Shown here: in pieces, positions 1-10,177 of the stretch
Layout: each line of letters starts with the position of its first letter
Position numbering within the stretch: the first letter of the stretch is position 1
Assembly (NCBI GenBank): GCA_963556695.1
Contig: CAUWAG010000013.1
Span: forward strand, 124,001 to 188,000
DNA length: 64,000 bases
Source of the DNA: Anthostomella pinea
Lineage: Eukaryota > Ascomycota > Sordariomycetes > Xylariales > Xylariaceae
Reading direction: 5' to 3'
The notes under the pieces: model-generated
What the model was told of the DNA's origin: nothing
Databases searched by the model: none
What the model saw: only the letters and a program-made list of their open reading frames with translations
Program-made: the position numbers and the translations under genes

Positions 1-355
1 TCCTCGTAGGCCTGACGGGGTGCATTCTGCTTTTACTACAATACGCCGTGACCCCCAAATTGTCAGAAGGCCAACCATAAGGGGGGGGTAAAATGTATGT
101 TGTTCTGCAGAGGGCTACAATACTAATCAGGCCTGGGGGCCATCTATATTTACATGAATGGTTCCTTTGTTCCCAGGATGTGCTTCCTGACACAAATCAC
201 CTTGTGGATGCCGTAACTCATCCCCGTCATTTTCGACTTGATCCCTCAACCATGCTGCCCCCTCCTTCCTGGCTGGACCACATCCACCTTCCGTTAACAT
301 CAAACGGACGAGTCGAGCATTGAGCGTGGGGGAAAGAAAGTGCAGCATCCGTGTC
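1..355. other. intergenic, 3' side of the first gene
   Basis: No convincing reading frame, RNA gene or repeat was seen here. Short open frames on both strands overlap each other and have no recognisable composition. The stretch would contain the 3' untranslated region of the leftward gene that follows. Confidence 0.5.
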
Positions 356-619
356 TTAGCGGGATGTCGTAGCGTTCATCAGAGGCGGGCTCAAGCCGTT
401 GCAGCTGCCCTTGCCGTTGATGATCTGGCAGTAGTGCGGGCGGCGGCAGTCGGCCACCATTATGGGTCTGTGTCCTTGACATCGCATGTACGAGTGGGCC
501 GTGTCGCAGACGTCGTAGGTTCCATGCTCTCGAGTGCACGCGCTGGCTGATGGGGCCGGGACAGGCTTTGCGGAGCCGAGGGCGGCGAGCGCGGTGAAGA
601 GGAAGGCTTGCACGAGCAT
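356..619 (-). CDS. small secreted cysteine-rich protein
   Basis: An 87-residue protein that starts with a short hydrophobic signal peptide (MLVQAFLFTALAALGSA) followed by a proline/alanine linker. The mature part has six cysteines, in local contexts CTREHG, DVCDT, MRCQGH, ADCRR, YCQII and SCNG, compatible with three disulfide bonds. I start at 619 rather than the in-frame ATG at 739, because the longer form puts 40 basic, polar residues in front of the signal peptide. Size, signal and even cysteine number fit fungal effector-like or antifungal-type secreted proteins. No family is recognised and no function can be assigned. It stands alone, with no related neighbour. Confidence 0.65.
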   Translation of the reverse strand: MLVQAFLFTALAALGSAKPVPAPSASACTREHGTYDVCDTAHSYMRCQGHRPIMVADCRRPHYCQIINGKGSCNGLSPPLMNATTSR

Positions 620-1688
620 GTTGACTGGTGTTGGGTGCTTTCGGTGTGTTTGGTTCTCCTGGGAAGGCGACTTTATCAGAACTTGTTGATGGCTATAAGG
701 AGCCTTGAGTCGTAAGTTGGGTCTTGGTATAGTAGCCAAAGGGAGAGCGGAAGTGAACGGAAATCGTTGTCCTTTCGCAGGCTAAATACATGTAAATAGA
801 CCTTCCGCTGCTTGTGTCAGTCATTTTGGAGGCTACGTAATTGGAAGTCACAGTATCGTATTTATGGTCGTTCTTACCCCGTTGAATCTTGTCGCTTGAC
901 ATGTTGATTCCTTCCTGTGATGTTCCATTTCATGTAGCTGCTGCTCATAAGTGCTGTTACAATGGATAGTGTATGGTACGAGCCCGAGTACAATGTAGCT
1001 ATGCCTCGTGGTATCTGTATAATGATATCCTACCTATTGATGCCGGCCTTTGCTGACCATAGGACTGGAACCAAGATAATATTTGCCTGTAAGGCTGTCG
1101 GGTAGATCATCTGGGAGGTCCGTTTGGTTACTAGCTGATATTTGTGTGATCGTAGAGTTCATCTCATCTACGTAGCTGGGGACTCATGTAAGTCATACCA
1201 CGACCCACGTATATAGTCAGCTAACCAACAGACGGGAATCATGACTTCGTACATGCAACCTCGAGGTCTCATATCAAACCGAGAAGGTCCTTTATGATAG
1301 AACTAGTCCGACAAGGTTCGGCACCTGTGATCTCTTGAGCCCTAAAAGGGGAGTGGGGATCGAGTGGCGTGCCCAAGGAAAGTATAAAGCGACCCAATCT
1401 CACCCCTTGTGGTCACGAGGGCTCACGAATGTGGCTACGCCAAAAAACCATAGGCACCCTTCCCGCGGTGTCAGCGAGGCTCCCGCAAGGATGGATGCCA
1501 ATACAACCTCAGAGACGTAGCAGTCTACCCCCTTCAAGCCTCAAATCGGACCCAACTGGATACCCCGATGCTGGCGAGCCGCCCAGTCTGTTGTCATTCC
1601 ATCCTGGCCAAGGCTCTTATAGAGCAGCCCTTACCACGTCCAATACTCAGACTTTACCACTCCTTCAACCTCAAACATTACTAATTCA
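620..1688. other. intergenic between divergent genes
   Basis: This holds the upstream regions of the leftward secreted protein and the rightward membrane protein. Open frames here (for example 1369-1692) have low-complexity, non-conserved composition. A TATA-like stretch (cttataga) lies at about 1616-1624, roughly 70 bases before the first ATG of the next gene. Nothing else was recognised. Confidence 0.4.
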
Positions 1689-2198
1689 ATGAAACACCAT
1701 GAACACGTCTCAACTCGTCGCCTCCACCAAAAAAACAAGATGCCACCCCTCTCAGGAGTCACCAACAACAGGCATAACTCGCACGTCACTATTCACTCAG
1801 CCGCGCACTCCCTCCCGCTAGACCTCTCACGCCAAGTCCCCCGCGACTACTACAACAACAACAATAACAACGATCCAAACCGGAACAACAACCACCCCAG
1901 CAGCGGCGCCATCGCCGGGATCGTGATCAGGTCAGTACTCGGCGCCCTGGTGCTGCTATGGGCCCTCTACCGCTGCTGAGCGGTGGGTCGCCGGAGGCCG
2001 AGACCGATGTACTACGAGCAGGAGGCGAGGTACGGAGGGAGGAGGAGGTCCCGCTCGCGCTCGCGTGCGCGACGGTCATGCTATCGCTCCCGGCCGAGCT
2101 CGTATTCTCGCTGCGATCGGACGGTGTTCGTCGAGGATGTGGCGCGGCCGGCGCCGGTTGAGGGGTGTGGGGGGAGGTGCTGCCATACGTATCGTTAG
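1689..2198 (+). pseudogene. single-pass membrane protein with Asn-rich and RS-rich tails, interrupted by an in-frame TGA
   Basis: The reading frame opens at 1689 (a second in-frame ATG at 1740 gives a more typical start, MPPL). It runs through an asparagine-rich stretch (YYNNNNNNDPN) into one strong transmembrane helix (GAIAGIVIRSVLGALVLLWA) and then meets TGA at 1977-1979. The same frame stays open for 73 more codons, giving an arginine/serine-rich, cysteine-containing cytosolic tail (RRRSRSRSRARRS) that ends at 2198. Known fungal proteins of this style have a glycine-rich GAIAGIVIGS-type helix followed directly by such a basic tail. The stop therefore probably replaced a sense codon (TGG or CGA would need one transition), and the arginine inside the helix looks like a second transition. 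Stop readthrough is the alternative. Confidence 0.5.
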
Positions 2199-2431
2199 GA
2201 CTGTTGGGAACTGGTGGGACAAAGTGTCGCGAGGGTCGAAGTTTAGGCTGGGGAATATGTAGGATCTGGAGATGGAAAGTCAATAGTCCGGCTCGAAAAC
2301 GTGATGGGTTATGGGTGGCCGCTGGACGTCAATGTGGTCCGAAACTCACAGCTGGGGGCGCGGTCAAATGCATACTGTGGTAAAGGGGTGTGTTAAGATT
2401 AGAAGATTACATGAAGTATACGGCCAGCGTA
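2199..2431. other. intergenic between convergent genes
   Basis: A short stretch between a rightward and a leftward gene. It should hold both 3' ends. No terminator-like or RNA structure was recognised. Confidence 0.4.
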
Positions 2432-4243
2432 TCATCTCCTTATATACAAGCCTCCTCGACCGTATGCTTGGTCTTTCAGCTCAGATCTAGCTGTCCGGAC
2501 GCCGGCCCAATGTACCGGGACGCTATCAACGCGCTTCTGCACCTGTGATCGAACATCCACGTACTTCTCCGACGTAGACAGCTGACTCTTTTCCGTCTTG
2601 ATCCTGTGGAGCGTCATATCGCACTGCCAGTGTTCACGGCTCAGGCTCGCGATTGCGATGTCGGTGTCTCGTGCGACGGCTGCGGCGATGTCGATGGGCG
2701 GCCCTGCGCGGTCTGGTTTGGGTACGCGGCGCAGGAATGCCATGATCACCACCTTCAGCTTGGCGCCGAAGAACGCTGACGTGCCGAAGTCGTGTATGAT
2801 ATGAACAGTGGCTATGTTCTTCGGGACGAGCCGAGGTGCCGCGTATGGCGATGGACCAATAGTGATGATGGCTTCGTGCCACTCGTGGGAGATGCCTTCG
2901 GCACCCTTCATCGGCTGCACGGCGGCCCACCCAATGTAGATACCGTTCAGACGCAGTAACAGGTCGCTCGGCACCCCAGCTAGATTCGCTGTTGGGATCC
3001 CAGTCCCCATTAGACCTTGACCGGTCCCTTGGGCCACTTTACCATCAAAGGAGACGGGAAACGGCTGCTCCGGTCCAGTGTCAGGCCCCACGACCTCGGG
3101 CGGTGCCTCGAGGGTCCCCTCCTCGTGGAACGCGTCGTATATGGCATCCCTTGTTGGGTCGAAATTCTCCTCCAGAGAGATTAATTGCTGCTTCACGCCG
3201 GATTTGACGATCGCCACCTTCTCAGCCTGTTTGGTGAGTCTACCCGGCTGTAGTTTCTTGGCGACTTTACTCTGCACAATACCCTGGGCTGCCAGCGCCG
3301 GCCCAACGAATCTCTGTACATACTGCGTGCCGACCACCGACGCCACTTTGAGCCCAGCTTCGAGTGGCATGGTCTTGAGGCTTGCGCCTCGGAGTATGCT
3401 CACGTCCGAAGACGTACTCGCTATTCGGAAGACAGGAGAAGGGCAGAGCGTCTTCTTCGAGCCTTGTCCGCTACACATGACGATACGCAAGTACCCATCT
3501 GAGGCCGAGGCCGGGATCCGAATGACGCACGTTTCCCTGATGACATGCTTGGACAGGCGCTTATCTTTGGAGGCCTTCTTAAGAAATTTCTTGATATCTC
3601 TCTGCCATGCTCGCTCGTCAGACTCGGAAACGTCAGATACCACAGCCTCAAAGGATGGCGTGACATCGATCCAGTTCCCGGTCGTGCCTAGCAGCGCACT
3701 CGCGGCCATGCCCATGTCCCCCGAGAAGCCTTTCCGCTGCAGCCAGAAAGACCGATCATGTGGCAACTGCGAATCCCCGAAGATGGTGATGGTGACACTC
3801 GTGGCCGGACCTTTGAAGTAGACCAGACCAGGAGAATGGCGCAGAACGCTGAAGTGCCTGGTTGATTCGAAGGGGTGTGAAATGAGCCCGCCGGCGAAGT
3901 AGATGGTTTCGTCGACGGCACTCTTCCATATTGAGCGTGATGCTTTGGGTGTGCCTGGTGCTGACGCAGTTGAGTTCACTGATATCTCAGAAGGGCTTGA
4001 GACCAGTGGAACCGAGAACTGCCTCGGAGGTATGGAAGGACGAGTATCCAACGTCAGCTCCTTTATCTCCGTTATGGCCAAGGTCTTGGTATCCGTGATC
4101 AACGAATGCTTAAGAGGGCTCTCAGGCGGTTCAAGATAGTCATCTATCAGATCGTCGAGAACGTCGTCATAAGTAGGTGGTGGCGTTGAGCTGGTATTCG
4201 CAGTAGCGACCGGCTTGCGTCGAATAGGAGCAGACGTGGCCAT
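2432..4243 (-). CDS. fungal protein with C-terminal riboflavin-kinase-like domain
   Basis: A 603-residue intronless protein. I start at 4243 (MATSAPIRRK); an in-frame ATG at 4354 would add 37 low-complexity residues. Residues 1-120 are proline/serine-rich and look disordered. Residues 140-300 form a conserved-looking fungal region containing SFWLQRKGFSGDMG. From about residue 399 the sequence follows the riboflavin kinase fold: a GxGxGL...GIPTANL loop near 409-421, NGIYIGWA near 433-440, SPYAAP and then HIIHDF near 481-486, FFGAKLKVVIMAFLR, and a final helix with a DIAIA pattern. Active riboflavin kinases have glutamate two residues before the HIIH motif; here that position (about 479) is threonine. 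The nucleotide-binding loop looks kept, so this is either a pseudo-kinase or a derived enzyme. Housekeeping riboflavin kinases are much shorter, so this is probably not the cell's main FMN-forming enzyme. Confidence 0.7.
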   Translation of the reverse strand: MATSAPIRRKPVATANTSSTPPPTYDDVLDDLIDDYLEPPESPLKHSLITDTKTLAITEIKELTLDTRPSIPPRQFSVPLVSSPSEISVNSTASAPGTPKASRSIWKSAVDETIYFAGGLISHPFESTRHFSVLRHSPGLVYFKGPATSVTITIFGDSQLPHDRSFWLQRKGFSGDMGMAASALLGTTGNWIDVTPSFEAVVSDVSESDERAWQRDIKKFLKKASKDKRLSKHVIRETCVIRIPASASDGYLRIVMCSGQGSKKTLCPSPVFRIASTSSDVSILRGASLKTMPLEAGLKVASVVGTQYVQRFVGPALAAQGIVQSKVAKKLQPGRLTKQAEKVAIVKSGVKQQLISLEENFDPTRDAIYDAFHEEGTLEAPPEVVGPDTGPEQPFPVSFDGKVAQGTGQGLMGTGIPTANLAGVPSDLLLRLNGIYIGWAAVQPMKGAEGISHEWHEAIITIGPSPYAAPRLVPKNIATVHIIHDFGTSAFFGAKLKVVIMAFLRRVPKPDRAGPPIDIAAAVARDTDIAIASLSREHWQCDMTLHRIKTEKSQLSTSEKYVDVRSQVQKRVDSVPVHWAGVRTARSELKDQAYGRGGLYIRR

Positions 4244-4732
4244 GGTGTGGGTGTGTTCGCCTTCTGACCGCATATCTGAGGCGGTAGTAGTCGATACTGC
4301 AGTCTGGCGAACAAACAGACTTACGCTGCCTGCCGTGGGCCTTTGTACGTGCATAGATGTTGGGGGCCTTCTAACGTTACAGCTTTACAAAGGGACCTAT
4401 GACTCCATTGAGGGTGGCTGTCACTTGCGGGTCACTTAGAACAACCCCCTATTGAGAATAATATCAAGGAGTCGACGAGGTGATTCGTGTGTACACATCA
4501 TCTTGATGTCGACGAAGCAAAAAGGGGTTTGAACTGAAACTCCGAGTCCATGTCTCTGCCGTTGCCTTGTTCATGCCCTTAGGAGGTAACCCTTGGGCTC
4601 ATTTGCGCTGGACCTTGGCGGTGGGGCCCCACTGGAGCTTGTGCCTTGTGGTAGCGGTATCCAGAATAAGGACCAGGGTCACGAATGGTGGCTATTGGTC
4701 TGCATTCTGGAAGTTGCTTGATAAGTTATTTA
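4244..4732. other. upstream region of the riboflavin-kinase-like gene
   Basis: GC-normal sequence that should contain the promoter of the leftward gene ending this region. No recognisable motif or gene was seen. Composition changes sharply to AT-rich at about 4730. Confidence 0.4.
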
Positions 4733-5380
4733 AAGTCTTATTTATTTGAAAAGTAATCTTATAAACTTGTTATAACGTAGTTAAAGTAATAATTTAAAAG
4801 GACGTAAGCTTATTAGAAAAGGGTATTAATATGTAACTGTAAGCCTTACGTTTTTTAAGCCGTTGATATACTTAATAGTACAAAAAATTTAATGTATGTT
4901 TTTTAAAAATTAAACGAATTAATATCTTTTTAAAAGCTTATTAACGTATGATTCTAATATAAGAAAAAAATTCGATTTTTCCAAGATATATAAGATTATT
5001 ACGTATTATATAATAAAGAGCTTTCGTATAATAATACTTTCAGGGCTGGAAAATAATTGTATCAAATACTTATAATAAGTACGATATATTTAAAAGCAGA
5101 ATAAAAGCAATTATATCGTTATTATTAGAACAAGGCTTGAACGATCAATCATAATACTCGAGTATTGGGTCAAAGTCATGATGTTGCTGATGGTTGGATT
5201 GGGAAGTCTAGCTGGACCTGCAGGTCTGGCTAAGTGACCTCACAATCCGGTATCTAATCTCTTATCTAATCATACATGTGGGTTCTGTATGGATGGTTTG
5301 ACTGTGGAATCACATAGATCCAACAAGGATAGTTATTAATATAAGGTGGCATGTCGGATAAATTAAGCGATTGTTATTGG

Positions 5381-5424
5381 TATCGGCTTTCGCGCTAGCG
5401 CTCTAACCACTGAGTTAGCTGTTA
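5381..5424 (-). other. tRNA-like D-arm relic
   Basis: Read on the minus strand, this contains AACTCAGTGGTTAGAGCGC, the typical D-stem, D-loop and box A region of a tRNA, preceded by TAACAGCT. The anticodon arm is poorly formed and no matching GGTTCGA box B follows in the expected distance. I read it as a fragment of a tRNA-derived repeat damaged by mutation, not a working tRNA. Confidence 0.3.
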
Positions 5425-6253
5425 TAAAACACGTAGACGGGAAAACATTTAGCCTTAAAATGATTTAATTAATAATCGATTAACGACAGTTATAACCCCA
5501 ATAGTATACTTATTAAAAATGTAGAATAAATATATAATAACGCAGTTTTAAGCTATATTTGAAGTATTATAAAAAAGAAAATAGAGTAAACAAATAATAA
5601 GTAATAATATTAACTAAATTACTAATTTTACGTGGTTAAAAGAAAGTAAGCTATTAATAAGTAGTAACAATAAACTAACTATCGATTTTACGTCGCTTTT
5701 CTTACGTTATTTAAAACCCCGGGTTTTAAAATTATTAGTAACGATAACTAATACGGAAATATCGTTAATTATAACAACCTCAACTTTGTTAATTGTAATT
5801 AAAATATTATTACTAACCCTATAACTTTAACCCTCATTTAATACTTCTATTTTGATTCGATTTAATGAAAAAACGTTTTTTTATCTTTTTATTATCTTTT
5901 GATTCTAAGCTATACTTTTTTAAAATATAATTCGAATGTATAAGGATAAATAAGGCTTAATAATAGGATTAAAAATAATAAAAACATCGAATATTACATA
6001 TCTGAAAGCTTAATAAATTTGCCTCTTTAAAAAATTTAATAAGGGTTTTTCTTATAATTTTATAGTTATATACTCAGAATTTCTTTTCAAATTAAACGTA
6101 TTATCGATACCGTTATCACTACTAAAATATACTATAATAATTTCGTTCAAATATAAAAACACCTTTTAATAAGGTAATTACGTATTGATTAATACTTAAA
6201 AAACGAAAAGTACTTAATTAATATAGTTAAATCTAATATATAATAAAAAGTGA

Positions 6254-6437
6254 AAGTATTATCCGTGAAACAATAAGTGCAGTATGAGCATGACAGCGTT
6301 ATTGCATTCAGGAAAAGGTCTATGGACTTTCTTTTGGTGGTAGGAACACTTTAATGTCCTGTGGGTCCCTGTACGATCCGACAGCGTGGCTGATCCCTAC
6401 ATACCGTTTACATATATAAATAGATACTGCTCACAAA
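6254..6437 (+). repeat. dispersed repeat, RIP-mutated copy
   Basis: About 185 bases that match, in reverse orientation, 43312-43498. Shared landmarks are ATTATCCGTGAAAC, GTGCAGTATGAGC, CCCTGTGGGTCCCTGTACGA and GATACTGCTCAC. Where the copies differ, this one mostly carries T or A in place of C or G, as expected if it was hit by RIP. The shared end ...CTGCTCACA suggests an LTR end, but the element type is not established. Confidence 0.65.
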
Positions 6438-7960
6438 AGAAACTTAATATCGTCGAGGTTAAAAGGTAACGAAAGCAATTATATATTCAATAAGTTTCAA
6501 CGTAATAACTTTAAAATAATTAAAGTAAATCTTAGAATCCAGTCCAACCATCAGCAACATCATGGCCTTGACCCCATACTCGAGTATTATAATTGATCGT
6601 TCAAGCTTATTCCAATAAATAGCTATTTTATATCTTTTTAAGAGGTTTCAAAGTACTTACTAAATTATTTAACTTATATTAAGTTAGTTTTATCGTTTAA
6701 ATAATTACTTTTTACGATTATAATAAGTATCCGGTGGTTTAATTTGAGTACTTTAAGTTATAAAAATATAAAAAGTATTTTTAAAAGAATTAAAAGCTTA
6801 AAATAACCTTATCAATAATAAAGATAACTTTTGTATTAGTGACAAACTTTTTATTTTCTATTTTTTGAAATGATAAGCTTTCTTTAATATCATAATTACT
6901 ATATAATTCTCATTAAGTTTTAAATAAAAACCCGTTCTTTTTATATGTTATAAGTTATTTAAAAAGTTATTTAATAACCTATTTTAGCTTTTAACAATAT
7001 CTTTTAATACAATCTAAGTTTTTAATAGCTTATTAATTTTATAAAAAAGCTTTTTATAGTTGAAAAAAGTACTTATAACATTTAATAAAGCAAATAATCT
7101 AATTTTTATTAATTATAAATAATATTATAACTAAAATAACAACTAAAACGTCGATACGAGCAGTATGTGGGGTCATTTATTGTGTGCGCCAGAGTCAATT
7201 CTTTTAGCTAGTAAGGCGAGGGCTGCACACAGTTAAGGTGTGGCAGCCTTCCTTATCTTATTTAAGGCTAGCTTATATCATCAACTAGGTCACCCACCTA
7301 GTGCAGGGCCCCCTGTTGCCACGCATCAAACGTTAAGTAATAGATCTATAAATTTCGTAAAAATCGAAGTCTTAAAAATGAATTTATAATATTTAAACGA
7401 TCGATTTAAATATAAATAGCTTTTTTATATCGTATATAACTTAGTAGGTAGCATACACAGTTTTCTTAAATTTCAATACTTTCAAAGTAGTTATGAAAGC
7501 TGTATTTTAAAATATTAAAAAGTGTCGGACGTGGTGCCTCAGGATGTGTGGCGCAGGCTGTGGCGCAGGTGGTCCGTGTGTGGATGAGGACGGTCGTTGA
7601 GAGACCGTTGCCCCACCACTCAGCTATTCCGCTAGCGGGACACGTACGTACTGTATTTTAGCTGTATTCGTGTTTGCACTAGGTAGACACGGAACCTTAG
7701 AGAAATCAACGAGCGAATGGATACGTATTCTGCACACTGACTTTCCACAAAAAGCTTATAAACCATATGTTTAGAAGTATTTAAATAACTATTGATATAG
7801 TTTACAACTTTAACAGTATAAGATTTTATTGCGAATACTTATTTGTTTAAATTAATGATAATTATAGTGTATGTTTTATAAAAGGTGGTGATTCTGAAAG
7901 ATTAGTCTTTAATTATAGGTGGTCCGTTACCTTAAAGAGAACTACTTTATGTGGTGAGCC

Positions 7961-8396
7961 CTAGCAAGCTGGAAGTGGTGCGGGGCACGAGTAGTGGGCA
8001 TTCACAGCGTCTAATCGGGGCGATACCACCCCTAACACCGCCATCTGCCGATCCCCTGCCGGGGCAGTACCTAAGGTAGGCTATCGCTATCGGTGTAGAG
8101 GAGCTCCCGTCCCGTTAAGCTCTCACCTTAGGGCTCAGACACCGTTTCTCAACAGACTTCAGCCTTCTCGAACCTTGATGGTAGAGACATCCCTGAATCT
8201 CCTCTCTCAATCTTCAAAATCTATCATCTGTCACTTGATCGCGGGTGATGAGGATGTAGGAGCTACCACCGGCTAACAGCTACCCGCTGCTCAAGAGTCA
8301 AGGTCAACCTTCAATGATCGATGATCGACAGCTCTCCCTGTCCAATCTATGTAGGTAGGTGTCACAGGCGACCGCCTATCACTCATTCTTATCGCC
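7961..8396. other. upstream region of ATG17
   Basis: GC-normal sequence after the AT-rich block. It should include the ATG17 promoter and 5' untranslated region. No gene or repeat was recognised. Confidence 0.4.
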
Positions 8397-9991
8397 ATGG
8401 CATCATCTTCTACGTCCAGTTCCAGTTCCGCCTCGTCGCAGTCGGCGTCGCGTCCGAGTTCGTCCCATGTCATTCCCGGATCTGCCGACTTGGTACCTGT
8501 CGAGACGCTTGTGCTGCATCTGCTCGATGCAAAGCGGTCGCTCTCTTCGGTACGGCTCGTCCTGCGCGCCAATGAGCTCGTTCATTCCGCCCGCCGCGCT
8601 CACGAGGAGTCCGCCATCCTGTCTGCCCAGGCGCAGTTCCTCCGAAAGGGCATCAACGAGCAAGGCCGACTGCTTAATCGGGTCCGGAAGAGCCTGATAC
8701 GAACATACGAGGATGGCAAACGGGAGTTCAAGCAAGTCATCAAGACCCTTGATGCCACCAACAGCCGACTCGAGGATACTATGAACATCCTACGAGGCCG
8801 CATCATAGAGGGTGCTTTTCGCCCAGCCGGCGAGGAGAAGCGCAATCTCCTTGATTTCGTGGACGAATTGCAGGTCGACACTATGGTCCATGCTTTGAAG
8901 GAGAACATCCAAGCGCTGCAGGTAGGCACACCACACTCTCGCCCTGTGCCCGGTGACACAAATACTGATCTTGCCATCCATAGGCAACGCAGCAATCGTT
9001 CGATGGCGATCTCCTACGCTTCGAAACCGACATGCGCACCCTGACCAAGACGATATCTTCCGCCCCTTCTCCTCCGTCGCCATCTGCTTCCTCCGACGAC
9101 CGATCAGTTCCGCATCTGCTATCCTCCCTGATTGCAGACTCACACGCCATGGCCGAACTACTCACGTCTCTAACAAAACATTTCGATCTTTGCGTCACTG
9201 CCGTCCGGACGACCGAAGGAGGAGCAGCATTAGCTAGGATCAAAGCTGCCGAGTTTACACAGTCTCAAGGGGGAGAAGATGTATCAATCTCGGGCGTCAT
9301 TTCGGAACAGGAGTCACACATGCCGGGCCTCGAACCAATATCACCCGAGGATCGCGCCCAGATGCTCGAAGTAGTCGTTCAAGACTCGTCCGAGGTCGAG
9401 GATGTCGTGCGGGAGTTGAACGAACGCTTACAGTCGATGGAGGCGGACTTCCAGAGTCTGGACGAGCAGACTAGCCAGGTTGGGTTGATGTATCTTTCCA
9501 CGCTGGAGGCATTCCAAGTACTGGAGGACATCGGCTCGCGGCTACAGAACTACATCGCAGCCGAATCCGAGTTCCGGGAGAGGTGGGTAGAGGAACACCA
9601 AATCATACAGGAGAAGATGGGCGAGATGGAGGACCTGAGGGTCTTCTACGAAAACTATGCCAGCTCCTACGATGACTTGATACTCGAAGTCGAACGACGG
9701 AAAACCTTAGAAGAGAAGATCCAGAGTATCTGGAAGAGAGCACAGGACAGCGTGCAGAAGATCGTCGAGAGCGATCGTCAAGAGAGGGAGTTCTTTCGCC
9801 ACGAGGTGGCCGAATATCTACCTACTGATCTGTGGCCCGGTATGGACGATGCTATTCCGCAGTGGGAGGTCGTGTCGGTTCGAGACGACAAGGACAGGCA
9901 CGACGGACTCGGTTGTATACCGACGCTCGAAAGAAGCGTTGGGAAAGCTGCAGCAATGCGTCTCGGTCGTGCTGCTAATGATCGGCAGTGA
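8397..9991 (+). CDS. ATG17: autophagy scaffold protein Atg17
   Basis: Two exons, 8397-8921 and 8984-9991, joined by a 62-base intron (GTAGGC...CCATAG) that keeps the frame (CTG CAG | GCA ACG), giving 510 residues. After a serine-rich start the protein is almost entirely helical coiled coil. Landmarks are LVLHLLDAKRSLSS and LRKGINEQGRLL near the N-terminus, LDATNSRLEDTMNILR and FRPAGEEKRNLLDFVDE in the middle, and EFFRHEVAEYLPTDLWPG near the C-terminus. These are the conserved blocks of fungal Atg17. The family scaffolds the Atg1 kinase complex at the pre-autophagosomal site in starvation-induced autophagy. The length is normal and no defect is visible. It converges on the glutathione S-transferase gene downstream. 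Confidence 0.85.
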
Positions 9992-10177
9992 TTATGGGGA
10001 ATGATGGTGTATTTGGCGTTTAGGAAATGACAGGACCTGGATCAACGGTGACTAATGCGACCGGCGTTCTGGCGGCAGCCGGTGGACAAGACGAATCTCA
10101 CTCTAATTGTACAAAAAGCTACTTTTCAATATTGGAATGTAACTCAAGCACCCTGCTCATTGTAGCACCAGTCCTGT

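Larger units (their letters stand above)
5128..6613. repeat. inverted-arm element inside the AT-rich block
   Basis: The left arm (about 5128-5200) and right arm (about 6541-6613) are reverse complements over roughly 70 bases, with a few transition-type differences. Both contain the perfect palindrome ATACTCGAGTAT. The interior of about 1.3 kb is AT-rich, carries the dispersed repeat at 6254-6437 and has no open frame. This could be a degraded DNA transposon with terminal inverted repeats, or two oppositely inserted fragments of one element. No clear target duplication was found. Confidence 0.55.
4733..7960. repeat. AT-rich, RIP-type repeat block
   Basis: About 3.2 kb of strongly AT-rich sequence dominated by TA-rich words, with no long open frame on either strand. 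Small GC-normal islands at about 5160-5430, 6280-6420, 7160-7325 and 7520-7720 look like partly preserved fragments of inserted elements. The block includes a copy of a repeat also found at 43.3 kb and a pair of inverted arms, both listed separately. The composition, lack of genes and transition-type differences between repeat copies fit repeat-induced point mutation in ascomycetes. I infer it is a decayed transposon cluster. Confidence 0.7.

Noticed and set aside
3078..3821. 247-codon plus-strand open frame
   Set aside because: It is the antisense shadow of the riboflavin-kinase-like gene.
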